DNA of 64,000 bases from Apophysomyces variabilis. Taxonomy: Eukaryota; Mucoromycota; Mucoromycetes; Mucorales; Mucoraceae. Positions within the stretch are counted from its first letter, which is position 1. Each line of letters begins with the position of its first letter. Where the stretch lies: positions 394,345 to 458,344 of the forward strand of contig MZZL01000137.1 in NCBI GenBank assembly GCA_002749535.1, written 5' to 3'. The notes beneath the pieces are model-generated. The model did no database searches. It worked only from the letters and a program-made list of their open reading frames with translations, and was not told the origin of the DNA. This document shows, piece after piece, positions 45,913-58,329 of this stretch. The position numbers were made by a program, and so were the translations under genes.

Positions 45913-48900
45913 GGTTTAGTTTAGCAGTAAAAGGGAATACAGAGCAGAGAAAATAGTATCCCGGGCGCCGCTCCACACTTCATAGCCCGGCGACCAATGT
46001 GTGCGTGGCAGCCGTTTTCATCTTCCGACGAGAGAGTGTGTGCACACAATGAAAAAAACCTTGGCACTTTGAGAAACAAGTGAAACAAAACCTATCAATG
46101 ACTGATTCAAACGTCGCTTTTCGGTTCTTCTCACTGTTAGGTCGAGATAAAATGATAGCAATCCTTTCCTTCATCAAACCCTTCCTGTTTTCGCAGAGAA
46201 ACCCTAATCATGAAGGATAAGAAAGTCATATAATGAAAACTATCCATTACAAAGTCATAGACGAGTTTGTACTTCTACGAGAGGAGGTATAAAACGGTAC
46301 ATCCTTTATCTGAACTTGAGGTGCGGTTAATTCCACTGTGCATTCATAGTTAATACAGGCCGGATCGCGTAATATTTTCTTTCTTATAAGGCCGGGCTAA
46401 AGAACCTATGGCCATGTGCAAACCAGTTCTCGTCTAAGGGCAAATACATACATATAGTCCTTCATCTTAGTACCTTTAGATTTGTACACGGACCGTTAAA
46501 GATACACAGGACCTCGCTTTCATTGCTTCCCCACCATAGGAACGGATAAACTCCTAAACGTTTGCTGCTGCTATGGATTCGTTATCCCAAAACAGTGTTG
46601 AACATGATCCTTTTCATATCTTGGCTAAACAAGTATGTCTGCGACTTCTTACCTATTTGCTCAATACAAGCCGGGTCTTTGTACTCGTCCGCATTTTAGC
46701 CTGAGATAAAGTGCACTAATCTAAATATAGTAAGAGACAGCAACTGGTGCGTAGCTTTCACAACGTTTCCTTACCAGTTCAATAGCAACGTTACCGTTCG
46801 GTTTACTATGACAGCTGTTAGCGTCTTCAAACAGTTGCTCCATTCCTACCGTCTGATACTGTATTACACCATAAGTCACTTAAACTTATTCCAAAGCAAT
46901 GAATATCGAGAACCAAACAATAAACATTGGTTTCCAACTGTTACAGTACGGATGACAGTCTTACGAACCCAGGTATTCTATGTTCTTCAAGCTGAGAAAA
47001 CTTATCGAGGCACAGGTGATTTTCTACTAGCATCCGCAAATAATACGGCATGATAGATTATATTGCCATAGATATGGAATATAGGATTACTTGCCAGTGT
47101 CTACTGGACATGCAGAGGACATTATTCATGAAATGGAAACCATAGCGAGGAAAACTGCACTGACTTGCTATTGCGTTAATAACATGACATTGTTTATGCG
47201 ATAATAAATAGAGGAACAACTTTTGGGATACTTGCATGGTATGCTTGTTTGGTAATGAGGACAATAACCTGGCCACGGTCGCTTATTGCCCGTTGTTTCA
47301 GAAGACCAATGCTATTGCTACTGCTAGCATGTGCAAGAGATAATGTCAAGTCAAGATGATAGATGAAACATCCTAATAGCTAACAGGTAGCTATATCCTT
47401 TTCTTGTTCTCTTGCGCATATCTTCAACAATTCCGTTTGCGAAATTTCAGTTTTCCTTTAGAATATGGATGGGGTCAAAAATATTAAACGGGACAACCTC
47501 TTGTTGCCGAATTTGCAAAACTTCTAGGGTATCGAGACCGCAGATAACAATTGCACCAACAGACAGTACCTGATTATGCGAAACAAAGGATCATACTACA
47601 TTCCATTCCATATCAAGGCTGAACCACCTGTCGATTGACCTTGGAGCTCTTTCACTTTGAGGTAAGCTTTAAGTCTGACCCAACGACAGTGTGTTTCTAG
47701 ATCTTCAGATTTTGATACTGGTTCCGTATTTTAGTAAAATTCCAGTGACTAATATAGTTTGGTTTACAGCAAGTTTCCCCAGCTGACTGTATCGCGTATC
47801 TCATAGCGCATTGTGCACAATGTCCAATAGGCGTCGAGGTAGATAACGCAATCCATCGATCCGATTTTTTTTAACTGCGATGGATCTATTTGGCCTAGTT
47901 AAGACAGCTATAAAATAGCCTTGCTACTTCAACGCGTTTTTCCTTTTTGGAATGAAATAACTGGCTACTGTGCGTATAGACTATCCCTCTGAACCTTTCT
48001 AAAACGTCTATTTAGGACAACTTAAAGCTTAATATAGGAGTTTCTACAATTTAATTCCGACAAACAGCGTGATCCGGACGGTTGGGGGTAAGATGAACGA
48101 AATGTATGTTGTAAAATATCTCAGCGAATAAAAACAGATGATCTTTCTGTCCCTGAACAATCACTGTGCACGCCCATGTACTGTTTTGTCATTGGTAAGA
48201 AGCCCCCACAAGGCTAGGGCGCAGCAAACCCGCGCACATCAGGTGAAAAAGCCACGATCCGAAATCTGATAAGTTCTGTCCAGAAAAGGACTTCGTTAAC
48301 GATCTCCAGCTAAATAACTTTCATAATTCTGTTCACAGAAATCTAGCTCAATGGATGGGCTAAGCTGCAAATCTTTTCTCTATTTTTGGTCATTATGCAT
48401 TCACAGCCGTCAACTTGTTGCTGTACATGTACCTTGCCTGAACATGGTTCATATACTTGAGGCTTGTGTTATGAAGGAGGATTCCATAAGCCTCGAATCT
48501 CCGTGCCATCCCGAAACCATGATTTGGCAAGTACAGCTGACTATTCATGACGATCGCAAAAGATGAAGCATGCTGCTTGTGCTGGGATATCGATAACGGA
48601 ACGTCTAATAATGGATAACAACGAAAAGGGTAGTATTTTTTCCATCGGCAAATAGGACAAACTATGATTTTAGTGGTGTTCAACACGTTAGCATGCATGT
48701 TGCTTACCATGCTGATCCAAAAATAATCAGCCTACATTTTCCAATGCGCAGATTTTTCTGTTGTATAAGAATTTAAGGTAAGAAAATAGAGGGTGAAAAC
48801 CCTGAATACCGTAATCTCCTTGCCTAACCCTTATCGGTCTGTGTGCTATTCTCTTTCGACAATGCAAATCACGCTCGATTTTTGTATCGGTAAAGCCCGA

Positions 48901-49348
48901 TATACCTTCCGACCTTAATACATGGCGGAGTAGTATTCCTACAACTGTAGCCATGGAAGCTCGTGTTGACTACTGTCGGCCCATGTGACGCTAAGGTCCT
49001 TTTTTGGTCGGATCGGCAAAACGCGGCTTAACCCATCTGCATGTACACTGCATTTCGAAAAGCTTGACCCCGGAAAACCCGGGATTGTTGGGATATCCAA
49101 ATGCATGAGTACATGCGGACAAATCACAATGGTTTTTGATTAGTTTTAAGGAATCCGTGTAACTTTCCGTTTAATTATAATTTGGAATCGATGTGTTTTG
49201 TCAATGCTATAATATGAAATCAAACGAAGGATATTAGAAAACCAGTGAAAAAAAAAGTACAGACGTTTCTTGTTTTCTTTGTCTACATGCATTAAATGAT
49301 GAGAGTCATGTGGGTCTAGTTTGTAGCGGTACTAGTGTAAGAGGTGGT
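45913..49348. other. Long intergenic region, no gene recognised
   Basis: About 3.4 kb. Open frames reach 105 codons (minus, 48393-48710, with one CPICRW pair), but none shows a family motif, and no splice pattern joins them. The region includes the Dhh1 promoter side near 45913-46300. A minus frame at 48939-49127 contains VHADGLSR, recalling retrotransposon RNase H ends, but without support around it. Confidence 0.45.
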
Positions 49349-51069
49349 TCAGGGTGAGGACGGCTCAGCGTCCGCATTTTTTGGCTTCCGACGAGAAATG
49401 AAACTAGGTAAGATTCTTCGATCCGATGATGGCGAAGAGGCCTTTTGACCGGTGATAGTAGCGGCTTCATCCGCGTCCACATCCTCATCTTCACCTTTCT
49501 GAATCCATTTCTTCAGAAGTTGTACTTGGAAGTTTCCAATGAACAATCTGTCACATATCAAGTTAGCTCCCTGACTTTTACTTTCTTTTTCAGGGGGGAG
49601 TGTCAAACTTACTGTATGATATGATACATCAGCAGAGGGAGCGATAAGACACCAACAATACCATAGCTTGAATCAGCGAATAAAACGTTGATAAGCGGGA
49701 TACCCATAGATACAGTTTTTGTTGCACCGCAGTACTAAACATAGGGTGTTAATGAATAACAATGCAATTGTACACAAACAAACAAACTTACCATGATAGC
49801 TGTAGTGTCTTTTCGTGAGAAACGCCACCTTCTAACCCAGGCGGGCTCATTGTAGCGTTTAGGCCAGGGCAATCGCGCGACGTAAATGCAGAGGGCGCAG
49901 CCGAAGAGATACATGAAGATATCAACACCGATAATAGCAACAATATCTTTGCCATTCAGTTGATGGAATGCATCACTAGCGACACCATCACAAAAAACGG
50001 ACCAGACCATGGCCAGCAGGGCAAGACTGTTAATGATGGAAAATCGGAGCTTGGCCGCAAGGTATTTGATTTGTTTAGGGAATAAGAAACGGATAAATTG
50101 GCCAACAACGAGTGGCGCAAGCACGGTTGAACCGAGATTTTTCAGGACGTTTAGGTAGTTGGGTGTACCACGTGAAGAGCCCGGTGGAAATAGGATACGA
50201 TCATCACCGAAAACTTTAAGAGAAATTTAAGAGATCGGATAAGGTTAGTTACGTGCCACGAGCGAACGGATACCAGGTCAATGAAAAACAAAAGAGAACG
50301 TGGACACTTACTTGTCATCAATGCCGGAGAGATGAAGATACCCATTACGTTTCCTAGCGCAGCGTTGAAAAGAGCTAGAGATCATGATGTTAGTTATTCT
50401 GCTCTTTGAGAAAAGCGGTGTTTCTAATTTCTTGTTTTCTCGACATTTAGAATATTTACCAGCTGCATCGCTACCGCCGGCATTGCGTGTCATTACAGAG
50501 TTAGAGGAGACAGTTGTGCTGGTGGACAAGGCGATCATCCAACCCTGATAAACCATTGCATTGAGTTTTGCGTCTACAGCAATAAAGAATCGGACAATGC
50601 CCCAAGCAAGGAAAGGTAGTACGAGGAAATTAATAACTTGAACGACCAAATGTAACCGCCATCGCAGAATAGTTTGGAGCATCACGCGTACTTCCAATCC
50701 AAGACCTGACAGTAAAAAAATGATAATAACAGCACCCCATTTGACAGACCATTGCGACTGGATTGCACCGTGTGCCTTTCCGACATTGGGGAAAGCCCAT
50801 GCGAGACCAATAACGATACCGAGACCGAGGAGAAACCAATATCGCTCAAACAGGGTGACACATGTCCGCCAGATTCGTCTCCACAGTACTGGCTTTTGTT
50901 CTGCAACGGGAGCTGCCTTTTCCTGGTTATGCTCAGTCGTATCGAAGCTGCGCTCTGTCGGACTGAGGTCGATCGATTTGTGATCGTCTATCTCCCTGAG
51001 ATCAATCGATTTATGATCGTCTATCTCCTGTGTCTCATGCGTCTGCTTGGTAACAGTGACGGACGACAT
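49349..51069 (-). CDS. SLC10A7/Rch1-type transporter
   Basis: Five exons on the minus strand: 50460-51069, 50312-50374, 49792-50213, 49613-49734, 49349-49547; 471 aa. A hydrophilic N-terminus of about 60 residues precedes about ten membrane helices (WFLLGLGIVIGLAWAFP; WGAVIIIFLLSGLGLEV; QVINFLVLPFLAWGIVRFF; ...). Family signatures are STTVSSNSVMTRNAGGSDAA (where SLC10A7 has PPVSSAVILTKAVGGNEAA), NAALGNVMGIFISPALM, VLAPLVVGQFIRF, and TKTVSMGIPLINVLF, then SLPLLMYHIIQLFIGN. In human and yeast the family is a membrane regulator of calcium uptake and homeostasis (SLC10A7, Candida Rch1), not a proven bile-acid carrier. The C-terminus is acidic then basic (KKWIQKGEDEDVD ... RRKPKNAD). Exon 3 supplies two bases to an Ile codon after an acceptor at AAAG. 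The N-terminus contains an 11-residue tandem duplication. Confidence 0.92.
50963..51028 (-). repeat. 33-bp tandem duplication in the transporter N-terminus
   Basis: Two adjacent 33-bp units (50963-50995, 50996-51028), each encoding EIDDHKSIDL plus one residue. They differ at three positions, and in the reading frame all three are third-codon-position transitions that leave the ten shared residues unchanged. Confidence 0.85.
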
Positions 51070-51962
51070 GCTAAGAAGAATGAAACAAGAGCTACAAAGC
51101 AGAAGAAAATAGAAGAAGAAGAAAGGATAAGAGACGCAAGATGAAGGATTTAAAAAGTATAAAAGGATTCAGCTAGTACAAGTCACAGGCCTCATCTCAG
51201 CAATCTGTCGTTGAGCAATTCAATTCCCAGGTTTTGCAATGCAGGTTGTACTACCTTCCTAATATGGAAATAAAAGGGCTTTGTGAGACTTCATCGACTG
51301 CGTCCATCAAAAACACTTTTGCTTCAGTAATTTTTAATCAAAGCGAGCTACTGCAAGTGCTAATCGAGATTCCATAGTTAATAATGCAGCTCATCATGAT
51401 TTTTGCAACATGTTTATGAATTTATGATTTCGCCACGTTTCTTGATTTACATCCAATTTCAGTTGCTTGTACTCCCCTTATATGTAAAATAAGGGACAAA
51501 TCCTGTCCGACATTTGTAACGATAACGGTAGTAACAAACGTTTTCTCTGCTCTACATCTTTATCCTATTGTGATCTGTAGCTTCAAACCTTTTATTAAAT
51601 CTGAAACTATGTGTCTGAACGTATCTCACGAGGTGAGAGAAAAAAAAGAAAAAGATAGCTGATGATGACTCATCTACTAAAACGTGAGGAGTTCGACTGC
51701 TCAGTGTATTGCATATCATCCCAAAAAACAAACTATTTGCCGATACGGATAGGATTTTTGGTTACATCGACAGATCCGCCCTTATTTAGTACGTCTGCAG
51801 GTTCCGGGTAAAATATGTCCTTATTCGAAGTAAGAACTCTCTTTTGCATAACTTAAATAATGTAATAGTATTATACAAGTCCCCACAGATCATACAAGCA
51901 AATAGTAGAGTAATTAAAAACAAAGCGTACTTCAATATTTGTATATTATTCAAAGAAAAACC
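51070..51962. other. Intergenic spacer
   Basis: About 900 bp between the start of the transporter gene and the end of the PHD gene (both minus). AT-rich, with no supportable gene. Confidence 0.5.
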
Positions 51963-54397
51963 TTATACGATACTACTTCTTGTTCCACAATGGAAATCAT
52001 CGTCGAAATTGGCAAATTCAAACCATAGAGAATCGGGTTGATCTGATGATAAGGACGATACGTTCGGTGCAAGGACTTCTGATGGTAATTGATTAGTCAG
52101 GTCGCATGATAAAGGCGTGGAAGCTGACGCCGCAGGTGTAACAGATGTAATATCATCTTCTAAGGCACTGCCCAAGGTGTTATCAGAAAATAATAGTGAT
52201 GGTGGTTGCATTAGACTTAATTCCGACATGCCCCACGATGGGCCACTCATGGTTGCATCATATCCTGAAAAGGGTTCATCCTCACTTAATTGGCTCCAGT
52301 CATGGTTGGACGGAAGAGAAAAGTCATCCCAAAGGTTAGATCGTGCGCCCTCGTCTCCAAATTCATCCTCCGCTTCATCAGGTTCGTTCGTAGGTACAAT
52401 ATTACTACTTGTTGTAGGCTCAATAGGTTCGTCCGCAAATAGATTGAATATGTCGACGTCAGGTTTAGTCTTTGGAGTAGAAATTGCCTCCTTCTTGTCG
52501 GCTTCTTGAGCTTCTTTTAGATTTTGAAGTAATTCCTTACTCTTTCGCTGAGCATGAATCACGTCCGATGGTTTGATCCGTCGTCCATTTTGTGCAAAGC
52601 TTGCCAAATCCGCGATACACCGGGGACAGCGATAGTTTTCATCTAAAGCATCTTCGGCCACTCCGGTACATTCAAAATGCAACCATGTTTTACAATCATC
52701 GCACTGTACCATCATACCAGTATCTTCCATAGGTTTGTCACAGATACAATGAACGACTGCGTTCGAATCGTCTGTATCTTCACGGGTGGCAGTATCATCT
52801 TCATGAGCACGAAACTTGCAACGGTTCAAGTGGTATGCCAGACCTCCACGATTCTTATACCTTTTGTTACAAGGTTCGCATACAAACGCTCGTGTCCCTA
52901 AACAATATGAGTCCGTATTTCTCCTTTGTTACAATGATCAACATACCATCCTCCAAGGTGATAGGCACGATAGGGACACTTTTACCCTGTGACCTCTTCT
53001 GTGCTGGTAATGTCTTTTCACCTGATCTCTTTGTATCTTGGTCTTTGGCTGCCAACGGTCGCTGGGATATACGTTTACGGTCCTTGACATGCGGCTTAGC
53101 CTGCTGCGATTTTATCATGGTAGAAGTAGAAGCGCCGGCAGGACTGTGTGTTGCAATATTTGACTTTTGCGGATTGTGATAGCTGTTTGCGTAAGGTCTC
53201 ATATGTGGCCAGTCAATAACATCCTCCATTCGAATGCTCGTTGTTGGCCTTGATCTTTTCTTTTGCATTGTATTACGCGTGAATAGGTTCTTGCCACTGC
53301 CAACTGTGGTTAAACCGCATGATGACTGGTGACGTTTTGCGCTCAACTTCACGGGTCGGTGCTCTCGTAAAGTGGGCCATGTGGAGCAATCTTCGGTTCG
53401 AAGGGAAGAATAAAGCTTATTATCGCGTTGTTCCACGGACTCAAGTGTGGCGAGAACTCGGAATTTTGCCTGTGATAAGCGAACTTTCAATAACTCGCTC
53501 AAACATTTGATGTTCTCGTGGCTAAATTCTCCTAATGTTGCTGGGCCTGGCCAAATATTGGCACAAGTCTTATAGAGGGACGGTCGAGCACGAAACGACG
53601 CTATATCTCCACGTCGCAAATGCGTATGGCTTTCTGCTTTCGTCGTAAAAAAAACGGAATCATCGTCAGCTCGCAAACGAGAACGTTTATGTGCAGGCGA
53701 TCGTATCTCCGGTAAAGCTGGTTTGACGGGAGGAACATGTGGCGATAAGAGCGGTTCGGTAAGATCGATTCGACGGCTTAATTGTTTCAATTGTTCGGAA
53801 GACATTCGTGCGCGTCTGCGCCTCCCCTGACTGCTTTGGGAATGTTTCACGGCAGCAGGCGACTTGCCTCCAATTGTAGATCGTGGTCGTGTGGGTTCCA
53901 CACGATTGTTTGGTGTCTTTGTAAACGTTTGTTGGATTATCGATAGTTTCTTTGTTTCTTGGTTTTCGTTGTTTGGCTGAGCTGGGCTTCGCACGGTCTG
54001 TGAAGGCAACGCCAAATTTCTGTAGTCGATGTTTTCAGTGTTGTTCTCCGCTGATAGCAGCCCTGTCACCAGGAGAGTGGCTGACTGATGGTCGACCTTA
54101 TCCATCGCCTTAGCTGGACGTATAGGTGTATAGCTGATGTTCTCTGGAAGAAAAGCATCGTCATCGCATTTTGTCCTTTGACGTTGTTGCTGGCGTTGTT
54201 GACCACCGTCATTCAAGTTATCAAGCGATGCAAGCGCCTCATGCTGCTTTTTTCTATGGAAGAGTAACGGTCAGTATAGAAATCCGTTTAATCTGTGAAT
54301 AGCAGAGTATATCCTAATATTGCACCCTATTCTAATGTGACAAGGAACAGAAAGATGAAGCATACTTGATAGCCAGAGGTTCTGTCCTTGTTGCCAT
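51963..54397 (-). CDS. C2HC plus PHD zinc-finger nuclear protein
   Basis: Three exons on the minus strand: 54366-54397, 52947-54253, 51963-52897; 757 aa. The first 445 residues are basic, Ser/Gln/Arg-rich and mostly disordered. Then comes a single finger, Cys453, Cys456, His469, Cys473 (CEPCNKRYKNRGGLAYHLNRC), very like the Krueppel-type finger of DPF/requiem proteins (CGKRYKNRPGLSYH), but with Cys as last ligand. A PHD finger starts at Cys497 (CICDKP, MVQCDDCKTWLHFECTG, YRCPRC) with the Trp and the DD pair typical of H3K4me3 readers. The C-terminal 190 residues are acidic, with WDDFSLP and FEFANFDDDF, which look like activation segments. A chromatin-linked regulator is inferred; no named orthologue is recognised. 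Exon 1 is short (MATRTEPLAIK); the frame is kept at all junctions and the junction at 52897/52947 creates the finger. Confidence 0.85.
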
Positions 54398-56198
54398 AAT
54401 CTGTCTCCAGGAAGAAAGGCAGTTTTTTTAGGACTGCACGGAGCCTTTTTTTTGTGACGTATACCAAAGAAATTTTAGCCATTGTCGGCTCAATAATGCA
54501 GTTAACCTGCACTTCTTTTTTCTAAGGGAGCTATAACTATAATAATCATTATTCATTGTCATCCATTGATATATTGTCTTGTATTTGTGAGAGGTGCTAT
54601 ATAAGCCATGAAAAAGCTCAATACATGACTATCAGCGCAGCAGACCAGAAAGTGATTTGGCGGAGATTCTTTGGATACACTTATTCAATATTTGGCTCAG
54701 GACATTATCAAAACTGTCCAATGGATGGGAAGCTTTTATTTCATCATTTGTTTAAATCCGTAATAGCTAAAGTGTTGCTTAAGTTGACCCAATTATTTTA
54801 TGCAAAGATTGTGATAACATTAGCAAATATAACAACGCAAACCTAAGAGCTACATTAAACAAACTAGTTAGAGACCTAGTAGCTTAATCAGTGTGCCGAA
54901 GCACATTTTAAGGAGGAACATTTGATTCCAAGGAAAATAATAACGATATTTCACACAGGGGCAACATCGTAGTATCGTTGTATGACGTTATCACTCATTA
55001 GGTGTTTGCACTAGCAGACAGCAATATTCACTTTCCGGAGAACGAAGCTCGGGAAACATAGCAAGTACTAGATCCCGCGAGACTTTTCTATATCCCTTCA
55101 TTTAAACTAGATATTATACATTTTTATTCGGTAGAGTAAAAGCTTAATGACTCTGATCTAGCAGACTTTTTTCTAAATCACTGACCCTGCCTGAATACGT
55201 TGTCTTTTATACGGAATGCCTGGTATTAACTCCGTTGTATCCTATACTTAACAAGTCTTGACCAAACTGTCTACAAAAGAAATACATTAAATAGACTTAA
55301 ACAAACCGATTATACATAGGTATTTTCAGTACTGGAGCTAAACAATCCGTCACATGTCGTATCCACCCTTCAAAAGCGCTTTTGGCAATAACCATGTTGA
55401 TCCTGTAAGCACATACAGTAAGTCGTATTTCAAATCTGTTCATCTGCGCAGTTAAAACCGCTTGGTTTCTATTGTTTTTAACATGGAATACAAATCATCA
55501 GTTGATCAGCTCATTTGCGGTGTATGAATAGGATTGTTAATCTCACAATTACAAGCAATAATTGATATACAAAGCAACCTAGTTTATAGCTCTGTCAATT
55601 ACGTAGCAAAGTTTTGCATCTTTATCCATCTGTAACTATTACTTTCCTTACTTAATGCTGTCACTATTGACTGGAATGAATCTTTTCCAATCTTATCAAG
55701 GAATGACACAATACCGGTTGGTTACTCTACAATAAGAGACGGACACCAAAACAATCACAGGCATAGCAGTAATGTTATTCCGGCTGCCAAATTTGTTATG
55801 GTCATTCAATAGGATATGAAGCAGCATAAATAACAACTGTTATTAGCAGACGTCTTGCTGCTTTCCATGAGTTGTTGTGACATACAAGCGCAGGATGAGA
55901 ACTCCCACAGGTCAGTGCTATAGCATTAATAGCAACTTGAAGTTGTAAAATTTCCATGATATATCAAAAAGATCAGTACACGTTTTTAAGGGTTTTTAGG
56001 TGTCCTTGATTTCTTGAAGAAACTGGACACTCAGTTCTTATGGACTCCTATTAAGACATTCATTTTCAAAGGTTGAATAATTTTCCGGTGAGAGGAACGG
56101 CGGGATCCGAAAGTAACTCGCCCCGGCCGACCACCAGAAAATAGGGCACGGCACAAATTACATACGGTCTTTCTCGTTCGCCGACTGTCGGTTTCGCC
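54398..56198. other. AT-rich intergenic region
   Basis: About 1.8 kb between divergent genes. The longest frame (54556-54846, plus, 96 codons) has no recognisable motif and no good flanking exons. No gene is called. Confidence 0.45.
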
Positions 56199-56757
56199 AT
56201 GGTATGTGAACACATAATATGGTGTTTTTTTGGATGAAAATTGGCGGAATGTGCATCCATATCAATGGATAAGTGGACGGATGGGATGGATGGATGGAAA
56301 AAGGGATACACTATGATACAACATACAATCAGATGAACATCTAGCGAAAAGAACCAATGAACTAATTCGCGCGTTTTAGGTTAACATTCCTAAGACCAGA
56401 AACACCTTCTGCAAGGGCACCAAGTGCAGAAAGCACACCCCTCACAAGGTTACCCAGTACAAGGCCGGCAAGGCATCCCTCTTCGCTCAGGGTAAGAGAC
56501 GTTACGACCGTAAGCAGTCCGGTTATGGTGGTCAGACTAAGCCCGTCTTCCACAAGAAGGTACGCTGAAACTGGAAAATGGAGAACATTCGGATGACTAA
56601 ACTTTCATCATGGGAACAGGCCAAGACCACCAAGAAGATCGTGCTTCGTCTTGAATGCACTGTTTGCAAGTACAAGATGCAGCTTCCTCTTAAGCGCTGC
56701 AAGCACTTCGAATTGGGTGGTGACAAGAAGACTAAGGGTGCTGCTCTCGTTTTCTAA
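56199..56757 (+). CDS. 60S ribosomal protein eL42 (L36a/L44)
   Basis: Three exons: 56199-56201, 56380-56559, 56620-56757; 106 aa, the exact family length. Exon 1 consists of the ATG alone, followed by a good donor (GTATGTG) and a 178-nt intron; exon 2 begins with GTTAAC (Val-Asn), giving [17 protein letters not shown]. The zinc ligands CKGTKC and CTVCKYK are present, as are [20 protein letters not shown] and the C-terminal [15 protein letters not shown]. The protein sits at the large-subunit E site. Residue 56 is Pro (TKPVF), the form associated with cycloheximide sensitivity; Gln at this place gives resistance in several yeasts. Codon choice is biased to C-ending codons (AAG, ACC, CTC), unlike neighbours, as expected of high expression. 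AATAAA at 56791 is a likely poly(A) signal. Intron 1 has GGAT repeats near 56280. Confidence 0.96.
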
Positions 56758-57193
56758 ACGTTATCATTTGACTTCGGTTGCTATGCGTTAAATAAACGGA
56801 TGAAAGTTTGTTCTTTTTGCGGGCACGGATATTGTAAACTTGCTTTTCTTTTCTTATTTTTTGATCTACCAAATGACGCTGATGTCCGATTTCTTTTATT
56901 GCGATATTGGGTCAACATGTGAAGCATGATATTGGAGCATGAAACTATACATGCGGCTTAATTTTGGTCGATCCTGGAAAAAGAAAACGTAGCGAAATAT
57001 GGAAGAGGAAACAGCAACTATTTTGAGATCTTTATCGCTGCTAGAGATCTGACGTGATGAAGCTTTCGACACAGGCCAGAAACACGAAGGGGTGGTATGG
57101 AATAGCTAGTTCTTATTGCTCTTCAGAAGACAAAATGAGAGATCTATTGCAGCCATCATTCTACTTTTGGATAGAAGATTACAATTTACCGTG
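56758..57193. other. Convergent 3' spacer
   Basis: Space between the converging eL42 and aldo-keto reductase genes. Contains the eL42 3' UTR; nothing else is seen. Confidence 0.55.
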
Positions 57194-58329
57194 CTAGTCG
57201 TATTTTGTAGGATCCCATTCAGTTACGAAATACTCATCCCAAGAGTCAAGTACATCCATATCCGCCTTTTGGATCTCAAAGTCAAAGACTTGGGTGTTGC
57301 TGATGATTCTCTCTTGACGAACTGACTTGGGGAGGGGGACGTAGTGATGCTGAAGCGACCTATGACTTTACGTGAGAGATAGTGTGTAAGTGGTATGTGT
57401 CCATACCATCGAAGAAGAATTTGAGCTGGACTTTTTCCATATTTTTTAGCCATGAGCTGGAGCGCTGGATCGTTTAGCTTTTCGCCCATTGTCAAGGGAG
57501 AGTATGCTTCGATGACGATGTCATTATCTGAGCAAAAGTCAACAATGTCGGGGCGCGCCAGGTAAGGTGTAATCTGCACGAAAGCCTCGTTTTTATCTTC
57601 TTCTACGCTTTTCATCTTACCTCTATCTGATTAACCGCAGGCTTAATCGTACAGTTATCGAGCAGTTCTTGAAGATGATGCTTTCCATAATTTGAGACAC
57701 CTATTGGGAATCACATTGTATAAGCTTATATCACCATAATAAACCACATTACCAATGCTCTTGACCTTGCCATCCTTCTTCAACTTCTCCAATGCCTTCC
57801 AACTAGCCAATCGAAGATCTTTTCCTCTTGCCGGGCTGTGGATTAGGTATAGATCAATGTACTTAGTCTTTAACTTTCGTAGGCTTTCTTCGCAAGCAGC
57901 TAGTGTTTCTTCGTAGCCTTGCGAAGTATTCCAAAGCTTAGTTGTGACAAAGACCTTGTGTACCGGAGTTAACTACAATTCGATCCCAGAATTAAACAGC
58001 ATCGTACCGTTTCTCGTGCAAGTCCGCTACGTGTGGCGTGAGCGAATCTCAAAGCGCGAAATACCAAGCATACCTTTGCACTATAGCTTTTCCTACGCTC
58101 TCTTCATTGCCGTAGATAGTTGCAGTATCAATATGGCGATAACCAGCCTTATGAATGGTGTCTTGTAAATATACGGCCATGGTTGCTCATTTCGTACCTG
58201 AAGAGCCCATAAAACAGCTTGCTCTGTTTCCAAACCAGGGTTGGAGTTGTAGACACCAAAGCCTACGCAAGGAATTTCGTTGCCATCGTTAAGTTGTCTT
58301 TTGCTGGAAACGCTTGTGGGAAATGACAT
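57194..58329 (-). CDS. Aldo-keto reductase
   Basis: Seven exons on the minus strand: 58198-58329, 58074-58147, 58008-58026, 57753-57954, 57621-57700, 57407-57573, 57194-57359; 279 aa. NADPH-dependent reductase of aldehydes or ketones, cytosolic. The catalytic tetrad is complete: Asp51 and Tyr56 ([11 protein letters not shown]), Lys81 (VFVTTKLWN), His114 (DLYLIHSP). Other signatures are GFGVYN at the start, [53 protein letters not shown] and [12 protein letters not shown]. Exon 3 is only 19 nt. In the last intron the acceptor at 57360 is chosen because it yields RWSLQ; the AG just upstream of CATCAC would break the frame. Length is at the short end of the family (about 280-320), as in bacterial-type 2,5-diketogluconate reductases. 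Substrate cannot be told. Confidence 0.93.

Noticed and set aside
48939..49127. VHADGLSR in a minus frame, like the end of Ty3/gypsy RNase H
   Set aside because: No other polymerase, RNase H or integrase motif is found in the flanking 2 kb in any frame; a short match can arise by chance.
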